A model generated the notes under the pieces. It ran no database searches. It saw only the letters and a program-made list of their open reading frames with translations, and was not told where the DNA came from. Both the position numbers and the translations under genes were made by a program. Source: Theocolax elegans (lineage: Eukaryota; Arthropoda; Insecta; Hymenoptera; Cerocephalidae). From it: DNA of 64,000 bases. Location: positions 16,153,313 to 16,217,312 of the forward strand of contig CM047428.1 of the NCBI GenBank assembly GCA_026168455.1, read 5' to 3'. The stretch's first letter is position 1. Each line of letters opens with the position of its first letter. This document shows, in pieces, positions 33,771-46,615 of this stretch.

Positions 33771-36225
33771 TAAAAAGTATGATATAAGTGTTTAAGAATT
33801 TTATGGAAATCATCACGAAGTGTCTACAATTCCATTAATTTTTCGGTTTACCAAGCAGTAAAAACGGCATTACTCTCAAATACAACAATATCAGAACCCA
33901 CGGGAGCGGAGCACGGCTCGCCACTCGATTTTTGATCCGCTCCCTTGGGTCTGTAGATATACTCGCAGGTTCCATCTTACGGTTTTCTTTTATATTATAT
34001 GTATCGTAGTTTTACATTACAGCGCAGTTTGACGTTTTAAATGATACGATATATCTGAGTAGTACGATATACGTGTTAAAGAATCTTATGAAAATCATCA
34101 CGAAGTGTCAATTCCATTAATTTTTCGGTTTACCAAGCAGTAAAAACAGCATTACTCTCAAATACAACAATATCAGAACCCACGGGAGCGGAACACGGCT
34201 CGCCACTCGATTTTTGATCCGCTCCCTTGGGTCTGTAGATATACTCGCAGGTTCCATCTTACGGTTTTCTTTTATATTATATGTATCGTACTTTTACATT
34301 ACAGCGCAGTTTGACGTTTCAAATGACACGATATATCTGAGTAGTACGATATACGTGTTAAAGAATCTTATGAAAATCATCACGAAGTGTCTACAATTCC
34401 ATTAATTTTTCGGTTTACCAAGCAGTAAAAACGGCATTACTCTCAAATACAACAATATCAGAACCCACGGGAGCGGAACACGGCTCGCCACTCGATTTTT
34501 GATCCGCTCCCTTGGGTCTGTAGATAGACTCGCAGTTTCCATGTTACGGTTTTCTTTTATATTGTATGTATCGTACTTTTACATTACAGCGCAGTTTGAC
34601 GTTTCAAATGACACGATATATCTGAGTAGTACGATATACGTGTTAAAGAATCTTATGAAAATCATCACGAAGTGTCTGCAATTCCATTAATTTTTCGGTT
34701 TACCAAGCAGTAAAAACGGCATTACTCTCAAATACAACAATATCAGAACCCACGGGAGCGGAACACGGCTCGCCACTCGATTTTTGATCCGCTCCCTTGG
34801 GTCTGTAGATAGACTCGCAGTTTCCATGTTACGGTTTTCTTTTATATTATATGTATCGTACTTTTACATTACAGCGCAGTTTGACGTTTCAAATGACACG
34901 ATATATCTGAGTAGTACGATATACGTGTTAAAGAATCTTATGAAAATCATCACGAAGTGTCTGCAATTCCATTAATTTTTCGGTTTACCAAGCAGTAAAA
35001 ACGGCATTACTCTCAAATACAACAATATCAGAACCCACGGGAGCGGAACACGGCTCGCCACTCGATTTTTGATCCGCTCCCTTGGGTCTGTAGATATACT
35101 CGCAGGTTCCATCTTACGGTTTTCTTTTATATTATATGTATCGTAGTTTTACATTACAGCGCAGTTTGACGTTTTAAATGATACGATATATCTGAGTAGT
35201 ACGATATACGTGTTAAAGAATCTTATGAAAATCATCACGAAGTGTCTACAATTCCATTAATTTTTCGGTTTACCAAGCAGTAAAAACGGCATTACTCTCA
35301 AATACAACAATATCAGAACCCACGGGAGCGGAACACGGCTCGCCACTCGATTTTTGATCCGCTCCCTTGGGTCTGTAGATATACTCGCAGGTTCCATCTT
35401 ACGGTTTTCTTTTATATTATATGTATCGTACTTTTACATTACAGCGCAGTTTGACGTTTCAAATGACACGATATATCTGAGTAGTACGATATACGTGTTA
35501 AAGAATCTTATGAAAATCATCACGAAGTGTCAATTCCATTAATTTTTCGGTTTACCAAGCAGTAAAAACGGCATTACTCTCAAATACAACAATATCAGAA
35601 CCCACGGGAGCGGAACACGGCTCGCCACTCGATTTTTGATCCGCTCCCTTGGGTCTGTAGATATACTCGCAGGTTCCATCTTACGGTTTTCTTTTATATT
35701 ATATGTATCGTACTTTTACATTACAGCGCAGTTTGACGTTTCAAATGACACGATATATCTGAGTAGTACGATATACGTGTTAAAGAATCTTATGAAAATC
35801 ATCACGAAGTGTCTACAATTCCATTAATTTTTCGGTTTACCAAGCAGTAAAAACGGCATTACTCTCAAATACAACAATGTCAGAACCCACGGGAGCGGAA
35901 CACGGCTCGCCACTCGATTTTTGATCCGCTCCCTTGGGTCTGTAGATATACTCGCAGGTTCCATCTTACGGTTTTCTTTTATATTATATGTATCGTAGTT
36001 TTACATTACAGCGCAGTTTGACGTTTCAAATGACACGATATATCTGAGTAGTACGATATACGTGTTAAAGAATCTTATGGAAATCATCACGAAGTGTCTA
36101 CAGTTCCATCAATTCTTCGGTTTACCTAGCAGTAAAAACGGCATTACTCTCAAATACAACAATATCAGAACCCACGGGAGCGGAACACGGCTCGCCACTC
36201 GATTTTTGATCCGCTCCCTTGGGTC
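33771..36225. repeat. 285-bp satellite array, nine hairpin copies
   Basis: Eight consecutive periods (six of 285 bp, two of 282 bp that lack three bases in gtgtctacaattcc) between hairpin copies that start at 33897 and 36171. Each unit carries an inverted repeat CCCACGGGAGCGGA / TCCGCTCCCTTGGG around a 25-nt loop. Central units are nearly identical; the outer edges are diverged (start about 33771-33800 and last unit from 36080). The repeated 62-63 aa ORF in each unit arises because 285 is a multiple of three. It is not a gene and not a CRISPR. Confidence 0.95.
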
Positions 36226-36604
36226 GAGCGATAGATATGCCGGATTCTTGCAACAGTACGTTTCTTTTTACATTGAATTTATGATAAATACGTAGTACGG
36301 TTCAATTTGCCATGTCGAAAATTCAACTAGTCATAATATGAGTATAAGTATGACACGTATTTAAAAATTTTGTAGGAGTCAAATCAAATTATTTTGCTCG
36401 GCTATTTGTCTCGAGTCTGAAACAAATGCGCATGCGTGATGTCGATAATGGCGGCGGCGAATGCATATTCTTGCTTGCCATGATCCGTGCGTACTGCCAT
36501 CTAGCGTAAAATATTCTTTTAATAATGATAATAAAACTACTTTTAATTTTATAAAATTATGCAAAACAAACAGTTAGATGCCCTTTATTAAATAATTATT
36601 TACT

Positions 36605-36750
36605 TCTATACAAAGTTTCAAGTCATTTTATTGATGCGTGTAAGAGAAAACCTTGTACGAAAATTTCATTATGTGGACGCCGCAGATAGGGATTTTCATA
36701 CAAGGTTTTCTCTTCAATGCCTCAATATAATAAATAGAAACTTTGCACAG
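36605..36750. mobile_element. small fold-back element
   Basis: Arms gagaaaaccttgtacgaaaa (from 36644) and ttttcatacaaggttttctc (to 36712) pair almost perfectly. The pairing extends outward to tacaaagtttc / gaaactttgca (36609-36619, 36737-36747). No ORF. Clear flanking duplications were not identified. Confidence 0.6.
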
Positions 36751-36960
36751 TGATACATAACTACAAAAGAAAGGGCACCTATCTTCTAGTTTGTCGAAAT
36801 TCTGTATATTTATCTAGATTTTAGTATTTTTCAACCATACTATCACTCTATTGGCTCGGTCGGTAAAAATTGAGTATGAGACCCCCTTAATAATCCCAAA
36901 TGTAGTTCTACGCGAGTTTAAGGGGATGTAAATGAGCAAGTTATGTTTATCCGCGTTGCG

Positions 36961-36989
<29 letters not shown>
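36961..36989. repeat. (TA)n microsatellite
   Basis: About fourteen TA units. Confidence 0.9.
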
Positions 36990-36992
<3 letters not shown>

Positions 36993-39900
36993 ATTAATTG
37001 AATGGAACTACAATGAGACATTTGTAGCTATGTTTCTTAAAACAGTGATGAATATTTTATTGAATATTGTATAATGTAACGATTACCTACATAAATATTT
37101 TTTTAAGTGACTATATATTTCATGGAAACGTATAGAGCGAATGTATTTCAATTATCAACATTTTTATTATATTAAAATAGGTGTAGTCATTTTTAACACA
37201 ATAATAAATATAATTATAGAGAAGCATAAAAAAATTAGAACAGTCAAAGTATGTTTTTACGATTAATACAACAAAAGATGGGAATCTTTTTCTCTCACCA
37301 AGTATAATATTTATTGAAGTGTAGGTGTTCAATAAATTTAAAACAAAATTGTAAAATGTTAATTAGCCTCGAGAAATAGTGACGTATACCAATTTAAATA
37401 ATACAGATCGAAAGAAGATATATAAGTTCCACCTTGAAACGATCTTAACGAAAAGGGAGAGGAAAGGCGAAACGGAACGTAAAGAAAAAAAAAGCCTTAA
37501 CCCTCGAATGCGGTGACCTGGAAGTAGTAAAAGCTCTCGTGGTAAATGACAAGACGATGTCTTTCCGTTGCACGTGGATCGCTCGTCGACGGCGAGATTA
37601 TTACGCGAGGCCGAGAGAACTCGCCTACATAGCCGTTCGAGCGTGTTCACCACTACTGCTTTTGCTATAAGTACTCGCCCAGTTCCTACAATACTGCGGA
37701 CGCTCTCGCTCTCGACGCCGTGCCGCGCGTCTCGGCCCGAATGCGATCGCGGTTATGTAAATCTAGTATGCGGTAATGCACCTTCCCTCGGCTAATCGTC
37801 TATTATACCTACTGTCCTCTCATCGATCAGTTTCACTTACCCTGCACTGCATATTACACCGTTTTTTACACTTTTTTTTTCTTCTCTTTCACGGTCACAC
37901 GGTTCTTTCACAATTTTGTTATAGTTCGTTACGTATGATTTTTCGTTCGCGTTATTTTTATTTCACTTTATATGTACCAAGAATTTACCTCGTCGTATCA
38001 AATGCAAATTGGTTTACCGGAATATACGTTTGGGGATAATCATTAGATCGTTCCGAATTAGAACGCGAAATATTCTTCGCGCGTAGTTCTAATACATTGG
38101 CGTGCAATCAATTATACATTCTTAAGTGTCTCGTACCCTATATATACGAATATAGCTCGATCAATTTATTACTCAGCCTTTCAAAAATGCATTCTATTTC
38201 CACGCGGTAAATCAATAAGTATAAATATTATTGATTTAGTGGCGTGAATTATGCAAGACAACTTTCGTTGCGCGGTTTTGACTTTACGACTCGTGAAAAA
38301 AAATCCCGGTGAACAAGCATTTTACGTAATCGTTATTTAATTTCTCGAAAAATGTACCAAAAGACAATGTGTACCGCGAGGAAAGAAAAAAGAAATGTGT
38401 TTATACGTTGCACTCGCACCCAATAAGTTCGCGCTAAAATCCAAGTTAAACCGTCGTAAAATATCCGCCGAAAAGTAGATTTTTCCATGGAGCAAGATTA
38501 CACGCACAGTTAGTTAGCTAACGCGATAAAAGTGCCTCGGCTAATTTTATCCTCGAGTTGTGACCCCAGACGTGCCCTCCCCTTTTAGCCCCCAAAGGCG
38601 AACAATTTTCGCTGTGTTGCGCGAAAATGGAAGGGAAATTATCCGTTGAATCGTCGGAAATTCGAGTCGATGAAAACGGCTCTCGAGCCGAGGAACGATT
38701 TATTATCCCCTTCTGTAGACCCCTCCTCCTATCCTCTCCACACTTCTCTTTCTTCCGCAGATTACACCGACAGTGTTTAAACCTAATTTTTCAATAATTC
38801 TACTAGACAATCATTTATTAATCCCTATATATTTTTCAAAATTCCGCACCAAGTTATTACACATAGGAATATATATATAACCAAATTTAAAATGATAATT
38901 TTTAAGGCTCCTTGTGCGAACGATATTTTTAAGCGGATTACACCCGACGAGAAATGTTGGTGCTAATCAAATCTCGAAAAATTTTCTTTTATTATATTTC
39001 GTAGGGTAAATTCTCCTTTGGGATTTAAGTGTAACGTTTAATTTATGGGCAGCGAGAGAGATAAATTATGTTGGACAATTTTTCTACTTAACACGAATAA
39101 AAATATATTAGTTTTTTTATTCTTCGTGAGAATTTACGAGATTGTAGTAATTGCAAAGGCACTTTGGGATACGTATAATTTAAAATGCCTGAGTTTTTGC
39201 ATAATGTATCGAAATAACTGAGATTGTTTCTTAATTTTTAACGATGAAATATTCGAAGGCATACACACTGTAAAACTCGATTGATACATTTCCATATACA
39301 TCGAACTATCGAGCACATTCTCTTCCTGTTATTTGTAATACCTATACGATTCACTATTTGTACGCATCGAATAAAAATGAATGATTTTCATTCGCGTTGC
39401 CATCGAGACATGTACAAAAAGAGTCATTTCAAGCATTCAACGTTCGTTCGTTTCGTAGAAAGTTACCTTTTGTCTCTCGAGATAGTAAGAGTCACTTCGA
39501 ATAGGAAAAAGTAAAAGGTCAATTACCATTCGCGCACGTAATTCACGTATGGTTTGCTCTTGCTCGTTCACGGACACCCACATGTGCTTCTATACATATA
39601 TTTATCGTATTTAGAAGGATAAAAAGTAAACACGATTGAATTTTTAGAGAAATTCAATTATGCTTGTAGGTAAGTTTATAAGCTTTCGACTTCTTGTGAT
39701 TGTCTTCGTGATATATATACATACCTATGCGAAAAGGCGAAAGTTATAAAGTTTGATAGGAAGTAATTGTAATATATTTTAACTGAACGCTGTAAGAAGT
39801 CTAATTCACTCTCTTCGAGAGGTATAACTATTTACATACTTTGTGTACACACGCTAATAATGCAATTTCCGTTGTCAAAAAATGCAGACATCGTGTCTCA

Positions 39901-40175
39901 ACTTTTCTCTTAGTAAAGTTAACGTAAAATTTAAATTGTACGTTAAATCGCGCGTCAATTATTTTAATGGAATGATTTTATTAAATAAATAATATACTCC
40001 TGTAAATTTTAGTAGAAATTTAAGTTCAAATGTTTACAACGTTATTTCTACGCGGACAAAATAATTGTAGTAAAAAGTATAATCGACAGACAAAATTACA
40101 AAAATTTCTTCTCTTTAGAGTCAAAAATTTAATATCAAAATTTCTATTTTGTTATAGGTAAGATGTTACTTGAGT

Positions 40176-40204
<29 letters not shown>
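40176..40204. repeat. (TA)n microsatellite
   Basis: About fourteen TA units. Confidence 0.9.
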
Positions 40205-40207
<3 letters not shown>

Positions 40208-40546
40208 ATCAGCTGCATTGTTTTAATAATTAATGTCAGTAATTGTGAGTAATATCAGTTGAAAGATAAAGAAATATCCTGTATTATGTTTTTTTAAATT
40301 ATTCTACGATATTTTTTTCGAAAGATGTTGATTGTTAATAATTGTTGATAAACTGTATTTAAAAAAAATCTCTATTTTCATTCATCATTATTACTAGAAC
40401 ATTCTTCTGCGCGTACAAATAGTGTCATATTATTAAATTTTCATTTTTTTATATCGTTCCTGTGATAAACAATTCTAACAAAATTTTCCTGTACTTTAAA
40501 TAATCATCGTACAATAGCGTTCCAGAGGTAAAATTAACGTATATAC

Positions 40547-40753
40547 TTGAACATATATGCAACCCGCAAAAGCACAATGCCGCTGACGCATCTCTCAAGA
40601 CTGAGAAAACAGAAAACTGAATATCTGGTCAAAGCGAGACCGCTCAGGTTTCGCGTGAAGACGATCGAGTGCAAGCCGCTTCCGGAAACCGGTCCTGTGT
40701 CTGCTATTTTTGACAAACACATTCGACTTCCCGTTAGTCTCCCTGTAAGATAA
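40547..40753 (+). CDS. hypothetical short ORF in a GC-rich island
   Basis: 68 codons in a stretch clearly richer in GC than its neighbours. The part from the internal Met (MPLTHLSRLRKQKTEYLVKA) on is basic and reads like protein, ending PVSLPVR. No family recognised. The opposite strand is also open over nearly the same span (40534-40764), which lowers the case for coding. It could be an orphan exon, a gene fragment or conserved non-coding DNA. Confidence 0.2.
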   Translation: MNIYATRKSTMPLTHLSRLRKQKTEYLVKARPLRFRVKTIECKPLPETGPVSAIFDKHIRLPVSLPVR

Positions 40754-40756
40754 CAC

Positions 40757-40766
40757 AGCGCCACCT
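40757..40766 (-). promoter_or_regulatory. CTCF-like motif
   Basis: Reads AGGTGGCGCT on the minus strand, matching the core reported for Drosophila CTCF sites. A single 10-bp match of this kind can occur by chance. Confidence 0.25.
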
Positions 40767-41165
40767 ATAACATATGCGATCGCAACGTTTTAAAAAATCG
40801 AAATTCAATTCCACATTCAATTAATGCATGTTTTTTCATATTGTCGATGAAAAGACTGGTCAAAATTGAAACTATTTTTTATTTATAAATTGGATAGATT
40901 TTAAAAATCGGTAAAAATAAATTGTTATTAACCATAAAACACCTTTTTGTAACCTTAATTTATTAAAAATAGCTAAATTTCTAGCTGGGAATTATAGACA
41001 AGTTTTAAACACAAATAATTTTTTATGAACGATAACTTTTTGGCGCTTACAATAACGTTTGTTAATGTTTCATACCACAATTGCTCAAGGTTACATACAG
41101 TTTTTTAAATTAAGAATTTTAAATATTAAAACTCGTTTGTAGGAGCTTTTAAAAGAAAGTAAACA

Positions 41166-41186
41166 AGAGAGAGAGAGAGAGAGAGG
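41166..41186. repeat. (GA)n microsatellite
   Basis: About ten GA units followed by GGGA words. Confidence 0.85.
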
Positions 41187-42628
41187 GAGGGAAAGATAGA
41201 AGGAAATAAATTAACTGAGACTAGAACAATGGAATCGCTCCCAAGTGCAGAAATCAGAATGCTTTTTAACTTGAAGTAAAGTAAAGCTGCATGTACATTT
41301 TATACAGGTAATATATCCAGCATAATTTACATGAAAATGAGTTGTATGCATATTTCTTAAAAATGGGAGTTTACTAAACAGGTCATATAATTATTTAACT
41401 GCACGAGAACTCATCGTACAAAGTATAGGGGTTGGGATTAAATTATAATGATGCACCGCGTATAATCAATGTGTAACAATACCTAATTATATGTCACGTT
41501 AATTCGTTTTGATCTCATAACTGATTTATATGCAACATTTAATTAAAGAAATTGATATGTATTTTATTTTTAAAATTAAAATTTTATTATACGTTTTTTA
41601 CGATACTATATTTTATAGAAAATAAATGTGTTCATTTGAATTTTGACAAAAATGTAGCTATCGAAGAACTCGTGATTACGAATGTAGTGATTGTGAAACT
41701 AAAAATTCAATAAGTTTAAATAAATTCGTTAATTTTTTTATTAGTTTATAAGTAGTATTTAAAACAAATAATTTCGCAATAAATCGTTTCATGCGAAAAG
41801 GTTGGTTTACGTATTAATCTCCCAAGTTTAAAACGATAAAGAATTATAATTGCCATTAACTATATGGCATATAAAAAATACTTTAATCAATTTTTTTCTC
41901 TCACGTTATTTCGGAAACCTACACATAAAACAGCTCCAAAAAGTAGTTTACTATTTAAAGAATATGATAGAAATTTTGATGTTTTTGTCTCGTTTTTACG
42001 AATATTGAGGAACGATATCCTAAGTATTGTGTAATCCATCTTGTATGAAAAATGAAAAGAATGAAAAACATATATAAAGAAATCTTAAAATGAGTCATGT
42101 TCCAAATACATAATAACATTTAAAAAGAGATAGATGTAAGGAAAGCGAGAAAAGTTATTTTGTATAAATATTTTGCAGGAACGATCAGTATGCACGAGTG
42201 CAACACTTATCATGCTCTAGCTGTTTGTGTACTCGAGGTGTATAATAAGCGACAGTTTCTCTGGCTGCGGCTAGGGTGCGTGCTCAAACTATTTTAAAGC
42301 TGTAGATTTTTAGAAATGTGGGTCAGCATCGCGTCTTCCTACTTTTTGGATGCACAAGTTCTATAGGCTTTATTTCCTCGATACGTGCGCACGAGTTATT
42401 GGGTTATTTTACGCGTGAAACCTCGATTTTCCCAAATTTATATGTCTGACAGTTTCTTTTTTACTTCCATGTAAAAGTATGTGAATGGTGTTATAATTCT
42501 TTCTCTTCAAATTTTCGCTTCACGAATTTCGTGGATTCAAATGGATCATCGAACTTATATTTGATTTATATACATATATATAGATATACACATAGATCAA
42601 TGAATGTTTTGACCGTGCGTGCAATTAC

Positions 42629-42900
42629 GCGGAGAGAAATTCGGTATTAAAAATGATGTGTAAAATGACAATAGTTCTGTAATTTTTAGTACTGACATAC
42701 TGAAGGAAAATACTACAGTTTATATTAAAATTTATGAAATTTGTAGTAAATATTACAAGAATATTATAATAAATTTGATTATAGACTACATAATCATTTT
42801 TACTGGAAATTATGGTGATTTTACTTTTATGTCAGAATGTGGTTTATTTAATTACTATAGACACTATTGTAATTTTTAATTCAAACTTTTTCTCTGTGCA
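42629..42900. mobile_element. TA-flanked MITE, mariner-like ends, decayed
   Basis: Left end (TA)CGCGGAGAGAAATTCGG and right end, in reverse complement, GCACAGAGAAAAAGTTTG. Both then share a TATTAAAAAT/AATTAAAAAT block. The interior word aaaatgacaata is also found in the 7074-7768 element, so they may be one family. About 270 bp, no ORF. The right TA flank is lost or mutated. Confidence 0.55.
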
Positions 42901-43046
42901 ATATTTATAACTTTCACGACAATATTTACAATTGATGAAAAGAGTCGATTATTTCTCGAATAGGTTAATATCACATGCCATTAGCATTTAAGAGTCATAT
43001 AAGGGTATGAAAAATATATTATTTAATACGTACAAATGTTTAATTG

Positions 43047-43048
<2 letters not shown>

Positions 43049-43082
<34 letters not shown>
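43049..43082. repeat. (TA)n microsatellite
   Basis: About seventeen TA units, the longest pure TA run in the window. Confidence 0.9.
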
Positions 43083-43090
<8 letters not shown>

Positions 43091-46000
43091 GTCGATCGAC
43101 AAATACATTTCGTCAACGTCGACAAGATAGATAATTTATTAAACGTAGAACAAGAATAATCTATAAATCATTTATTTGTTATCCAACGAAACATAATGCG
43201 GCCATAAAATATAATAAATCACTATTGGTTTATATACACGAATGGTTGAAATGATAGATAAACAATTGACGGAATATGTTTTATTTCTCTATCATAACGT
43301 CACCGGTGAGTTTATCATTCGAATTAAAGTTAAGCGGTCTCGGGCTGTTCGAACGAGTAAAAAATGTAGCTCGAGGGTGATTTGCTCCGGAGTGCATTAA
43401 TGGAGGATATCAGAGAGATAATTTACTCTCCTTTCGAACAAATGTATAGATGTAACGGGCTTAACCCACGCGAGCTTCTTGTCCCGCGTCCATATGGCCA
43501 TAAACAAGCCATCAAAGTAGAAACGATCCACATCGTAATAAGTAATATAAAGCGCGGACGAGCGACGCGCAAGTAAGAATCGACCGCGGCAATTCATCCG
43601 TATAATAATGCAATTAACTCGCCATTCATCTTTCTACGGTGCGCGCGTTCCCCTGTTTTGTCGCCGCGCGTCGTTCACGACGGTTTATCTCTCTTATTTC
43701 TTTCACATTTGCTCTTTTTTTTTTCTTTACATTTCCACTCCAGGATATATAGTTTATAAAGATTTTATGTGCACGCTTGTCATATATGTTTTATCGGTTA
43801 AATTAGTAATTTTACTATTCTCCGGCCGTCTCATTTTTTCGTTCTTTATTTCATATACGTCTGCGATTGCAATGTCATTGCGATCTATGTTTGTCATTCT
43901 TTTTTATGTCCTTATGCTAACTGCTTATTATTGTTCCTTATGTATATACAATTACACATACATGTATTGAACAATCACAATGTTTTTATATGGCTATTTG
44001 AGCTTGGTTCAAAGGTACTTTAATGTAACATTTTTATTATAACGAGTTTTTTTTGTGAGTAATATTATTTAATATTTAAACGGAGTACGCACTCACTGTT
44101 AATTAAATTGCAATTGAGTTAGCGTAAAAGTAATTTGAAACTATCCACCTTAACTGCAAATTACAAGTTAAAATAATTTATATTTTCCTTAATTTGGATC
44201 CTTTATATTTAAACTAGTTATTTTGAAGATTCAATTTAATTTTTAATTAACGCATTTGAATCTTCCAAAGTAATTTTATGTGTCAAACGATTAGGAAGTA
44301 AATCGAGATTTATGTATATTCTTTTAATTTAAATAATTTTTGACACCTCGAAGCGAACTTGTAGATTGACACAGTGTAATCATCAGCTGTTTCGAATGCA
44401 ACAAGTAGACAAAATAAGTGAAAAAAGTGTTTGATTAAACAGTGACAACAAATGTAATGATGATAATAAGACGTCAACCCACTAGGAAATGCTATAAGGA
44501 CTTCGGATCACGGTTCTCACCCTAGTATAAACAAAACCAAAGTTTTTACACCCTAAAACTTCTTTTTACAAAAATTAATAATTAATAATTAAAATGCGCT
44601 ACCAAACCAAATTTTCTAAAAATGACACCACAAAATATTTCATGGATTAGTTTTCGAGAAAAAAATTATAATCTAAAATGTAAATTTTATAAAAATTTAG
44701 TTTTATTAAGAGGTCTAATGTGGAACTAATAATATTTTTGGAAGAAAATGCGTTTAAAAAATTTAAAGACAAAAAAAAGGATAATTTTTTATATTTTTAA
44801 TTTATATATCATCTAAAATTTTCTATGCAAAATTCAATTTGATTTTATACAATTTTCTTATATTGAAGAAACATTCTTGAAATATTTGAAGAAGAGGATT
44901 AGGAATAATATTAATTGAGAATTGACGAAATGACCTTTATTTTTCTATTTTAATAATTTCTTTTATTACATTTATCATATATGTATGTACTTTTTTATTA
45001 CACAAATGCATTAATTTTTTGTAACTATAGCTATAACTAGCTTTATACTGGGTTCAATCAGAAAAGAATAATATTTTTAGAAATTATATAAAATTTTGTT
45101 TTAAATAATTAAATAAATCTATATTTGAGTAATATATTACATATAGGATAGACATGTTAGTGCGAGGAAGCTACGTGCCAATTAATTAGAAGCGGCTTTT
45201 TTTATTCGTATTTATTTAATCTGAGTTTTCATTTAACAGGATATGAACTCCTAAAAATAGAAAAATGATTTATTTTTTATTAAACGAGGAATTCTATTTA
45301 TCGAGAAAACGTTCTGTAACGATGTTGTATTTCCTTTGAATATATTCTGTGAAATTTTGCAAATTTTTTTATTGATAAATCAGCGAGATTTTTGAGCAGC
45401 CGTGAATAATTGTTTTATACTACTGATCACAAATTACGTTATTTACGTATAATTAATTAACAATTAATTATTTCATAAAAATCTTTTTGTCACGCTACTC
45501 TATTTGTTTTGAACAGTACCTGTGATTTTTTTCAGATTCTTCTCATAATTAGGTTTTACAATTTTTGGGATTTTCTAGGTAGGTCACTGCAATTTAAGAA
45601 TCAAATTTCGGTGACTAAATATTTTTTTATTAATGCATTTACACCTCTTGCGTGAAATTATTTGCTTAATGATACTATGTTTGGAATCAAAGTAGAGTAG
45701 GTATAGTTTTTGAAAATTTGGATTATAAAACGTATCCTAGAATTTAGATAAGATCCGTGTTCCCAAGATATTGGCCTCTCTTGATTAGATGAAAGTAATT
45801 TGTTTGCCTTTACTGATTATACGCTTTAGATCAATTTATATATTTCCAATTCAGTAAAACTCTATTATTCGTGTACCGAATTTCTTTTGTAACGAATCTA
45901 ATCGACATAAAGCATATAATTACAACACAACAACAAATTATTTTACAAGATTCAAAATCACAAATTGTAGTATTTTGTGTATATTTTGATCTGGCTAATG

Positions 46001-46505
46001 ACTCACCAGAAGAATTTGACGAAACAAATAAATAAATAAAAATTATTTTCGTTCGATTCAGACGTCTGAAACTTCGACGTCGTGAAAAGTAGCTATTAAA
46101 TGGGTTAAACAAACTGAATAACCTATTTGATAGCTAATTTATTATTACCATTTCCAGGATGGTAGTTATAACTATTATTATTACAAGTATATTCTCTAGT
46201 TAATAAAATAAATTTCCCGTCTAAGTTTAAGGTAAACTTAATTACGACGTGTAGTTCTGTTAACGAATTTCAACTGCAATATACATATATAGGAACGTTG
46301 TTCCGAAACATATACAAAATAAAACCCTCCTAAAATTTCGTAAGCAAAGTGCATATATTTGTACTAAGTACCAATTTCATCCCTTATATATAACCGACAG
46401 TGTACGTATGTAGATCTGGTACAAAGCGAGAGTAACTAGGGCGTTTACGCGCATTTTCCTAATGACTGGACGTATAGTAATTTCGTGCTCTCGGTTCTGT
46501 TGCAG

Positions 46506-46615
46506 CTTGACGACACAGCCCTCCAGTTGTATAAGGATGGCGATTACGGAGCTTACCTGGACCTCGAGGCATCCATCAGTGAGCAGCAGGAGGAATTCGA
46601 GGGCTTCCAAACCAA
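46506..46615 (+). CDS. Fhos: internal exon of FHOD-family formin (Fhos)
   Basis: Acceptor tctgttgcag before 46506 and donor GTGAGT at 46616 bound a 110-nt exon. Read from its first base it gives LDDTALQLYKDGDYGAYLDL, then an acidic EASISEQQEEFEGFQT stretch and two bases of a split codon. This matches the GBD/FH3 N-terminal region of FHOD formins, where vertebrate FHOD1/3 have a KLDD/KLED...L(D/E)...EQ...LEGF pattern. FHOD proteins bundle and nucleate actin filaments and in insects act in muscle sarcomeres and cell migration. The preceding exon should end on a whole codon; the next should start with one base completing Lys or Asn. No other exon of the gene was recognised in the window. Another frame is also open but does not read as protein. 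Confidence 0.85.

Larger units (their letters stand above)
30061..36890. mobile_element. 6.8-kb TTAA-bounded element with matching terminal inverted repeats
   Basis: TTAA plus GGGGGTCTCATACTCAATT at 30061-30083 is matched exactly, in inverted orientation, at 36868-36890: a perfect 23-bp terminal repeat including TTAA. A second matching block ttttaccg (30090-30097, and 36861-36868 inverted) follows. TTAA flanks suggest piggyBac-type mobilisation (inference). No transposase-like ORF of useful size is present, so it is non-autonomous or gutted. The interior holds a SINE, an AT-rich minisatellite, a glutamine-rich coding relic, a minus-strand ORF, a 285-bp satellite and a small fold-back. Alternatively, two solo MITEs of one family in opposite orientation could bracket unrelated DNA. 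Confidence 0.65.
36891..46505. other. intron-like stretch upstream of the Fhos exon
   Basis: AT-rich, with CpG-rich patches near 37500-37800, 38270-38760 and 43300-43700. TTAAGGGGATGTAAATGAGC at about 36919 looks like a lone left end of TTAA family II, with no partner found. TACGCGGACAAAATAATTG at about 40050 resembles the left end of the TA-flanked MITE at 7074, also unpartnered. No Fhos exon encoding the residues before LDDTALQ was recognised here. Confidence 0.45.

Noticed and set aside
34214..35827. Five nearly identical 60-aa ORFs in a row, as if a tandem gene family
   Set aside because: They arise because the satellite unit is 285 bp, a multiple of three. Their spacing follows the repeat and the protein shows no domain.
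33771..36225. CRISPR-like regular array
   Set aside because: The units are 285 bp with no short repeat/unique spacer structure, and the DNA is eukaryotic.
43382..43576. 64-aa plus-strand ORF in a CpG-rich patch
   Set aside because: Also open on the minus strand over the same span, with no recognised similarity and no splice context.
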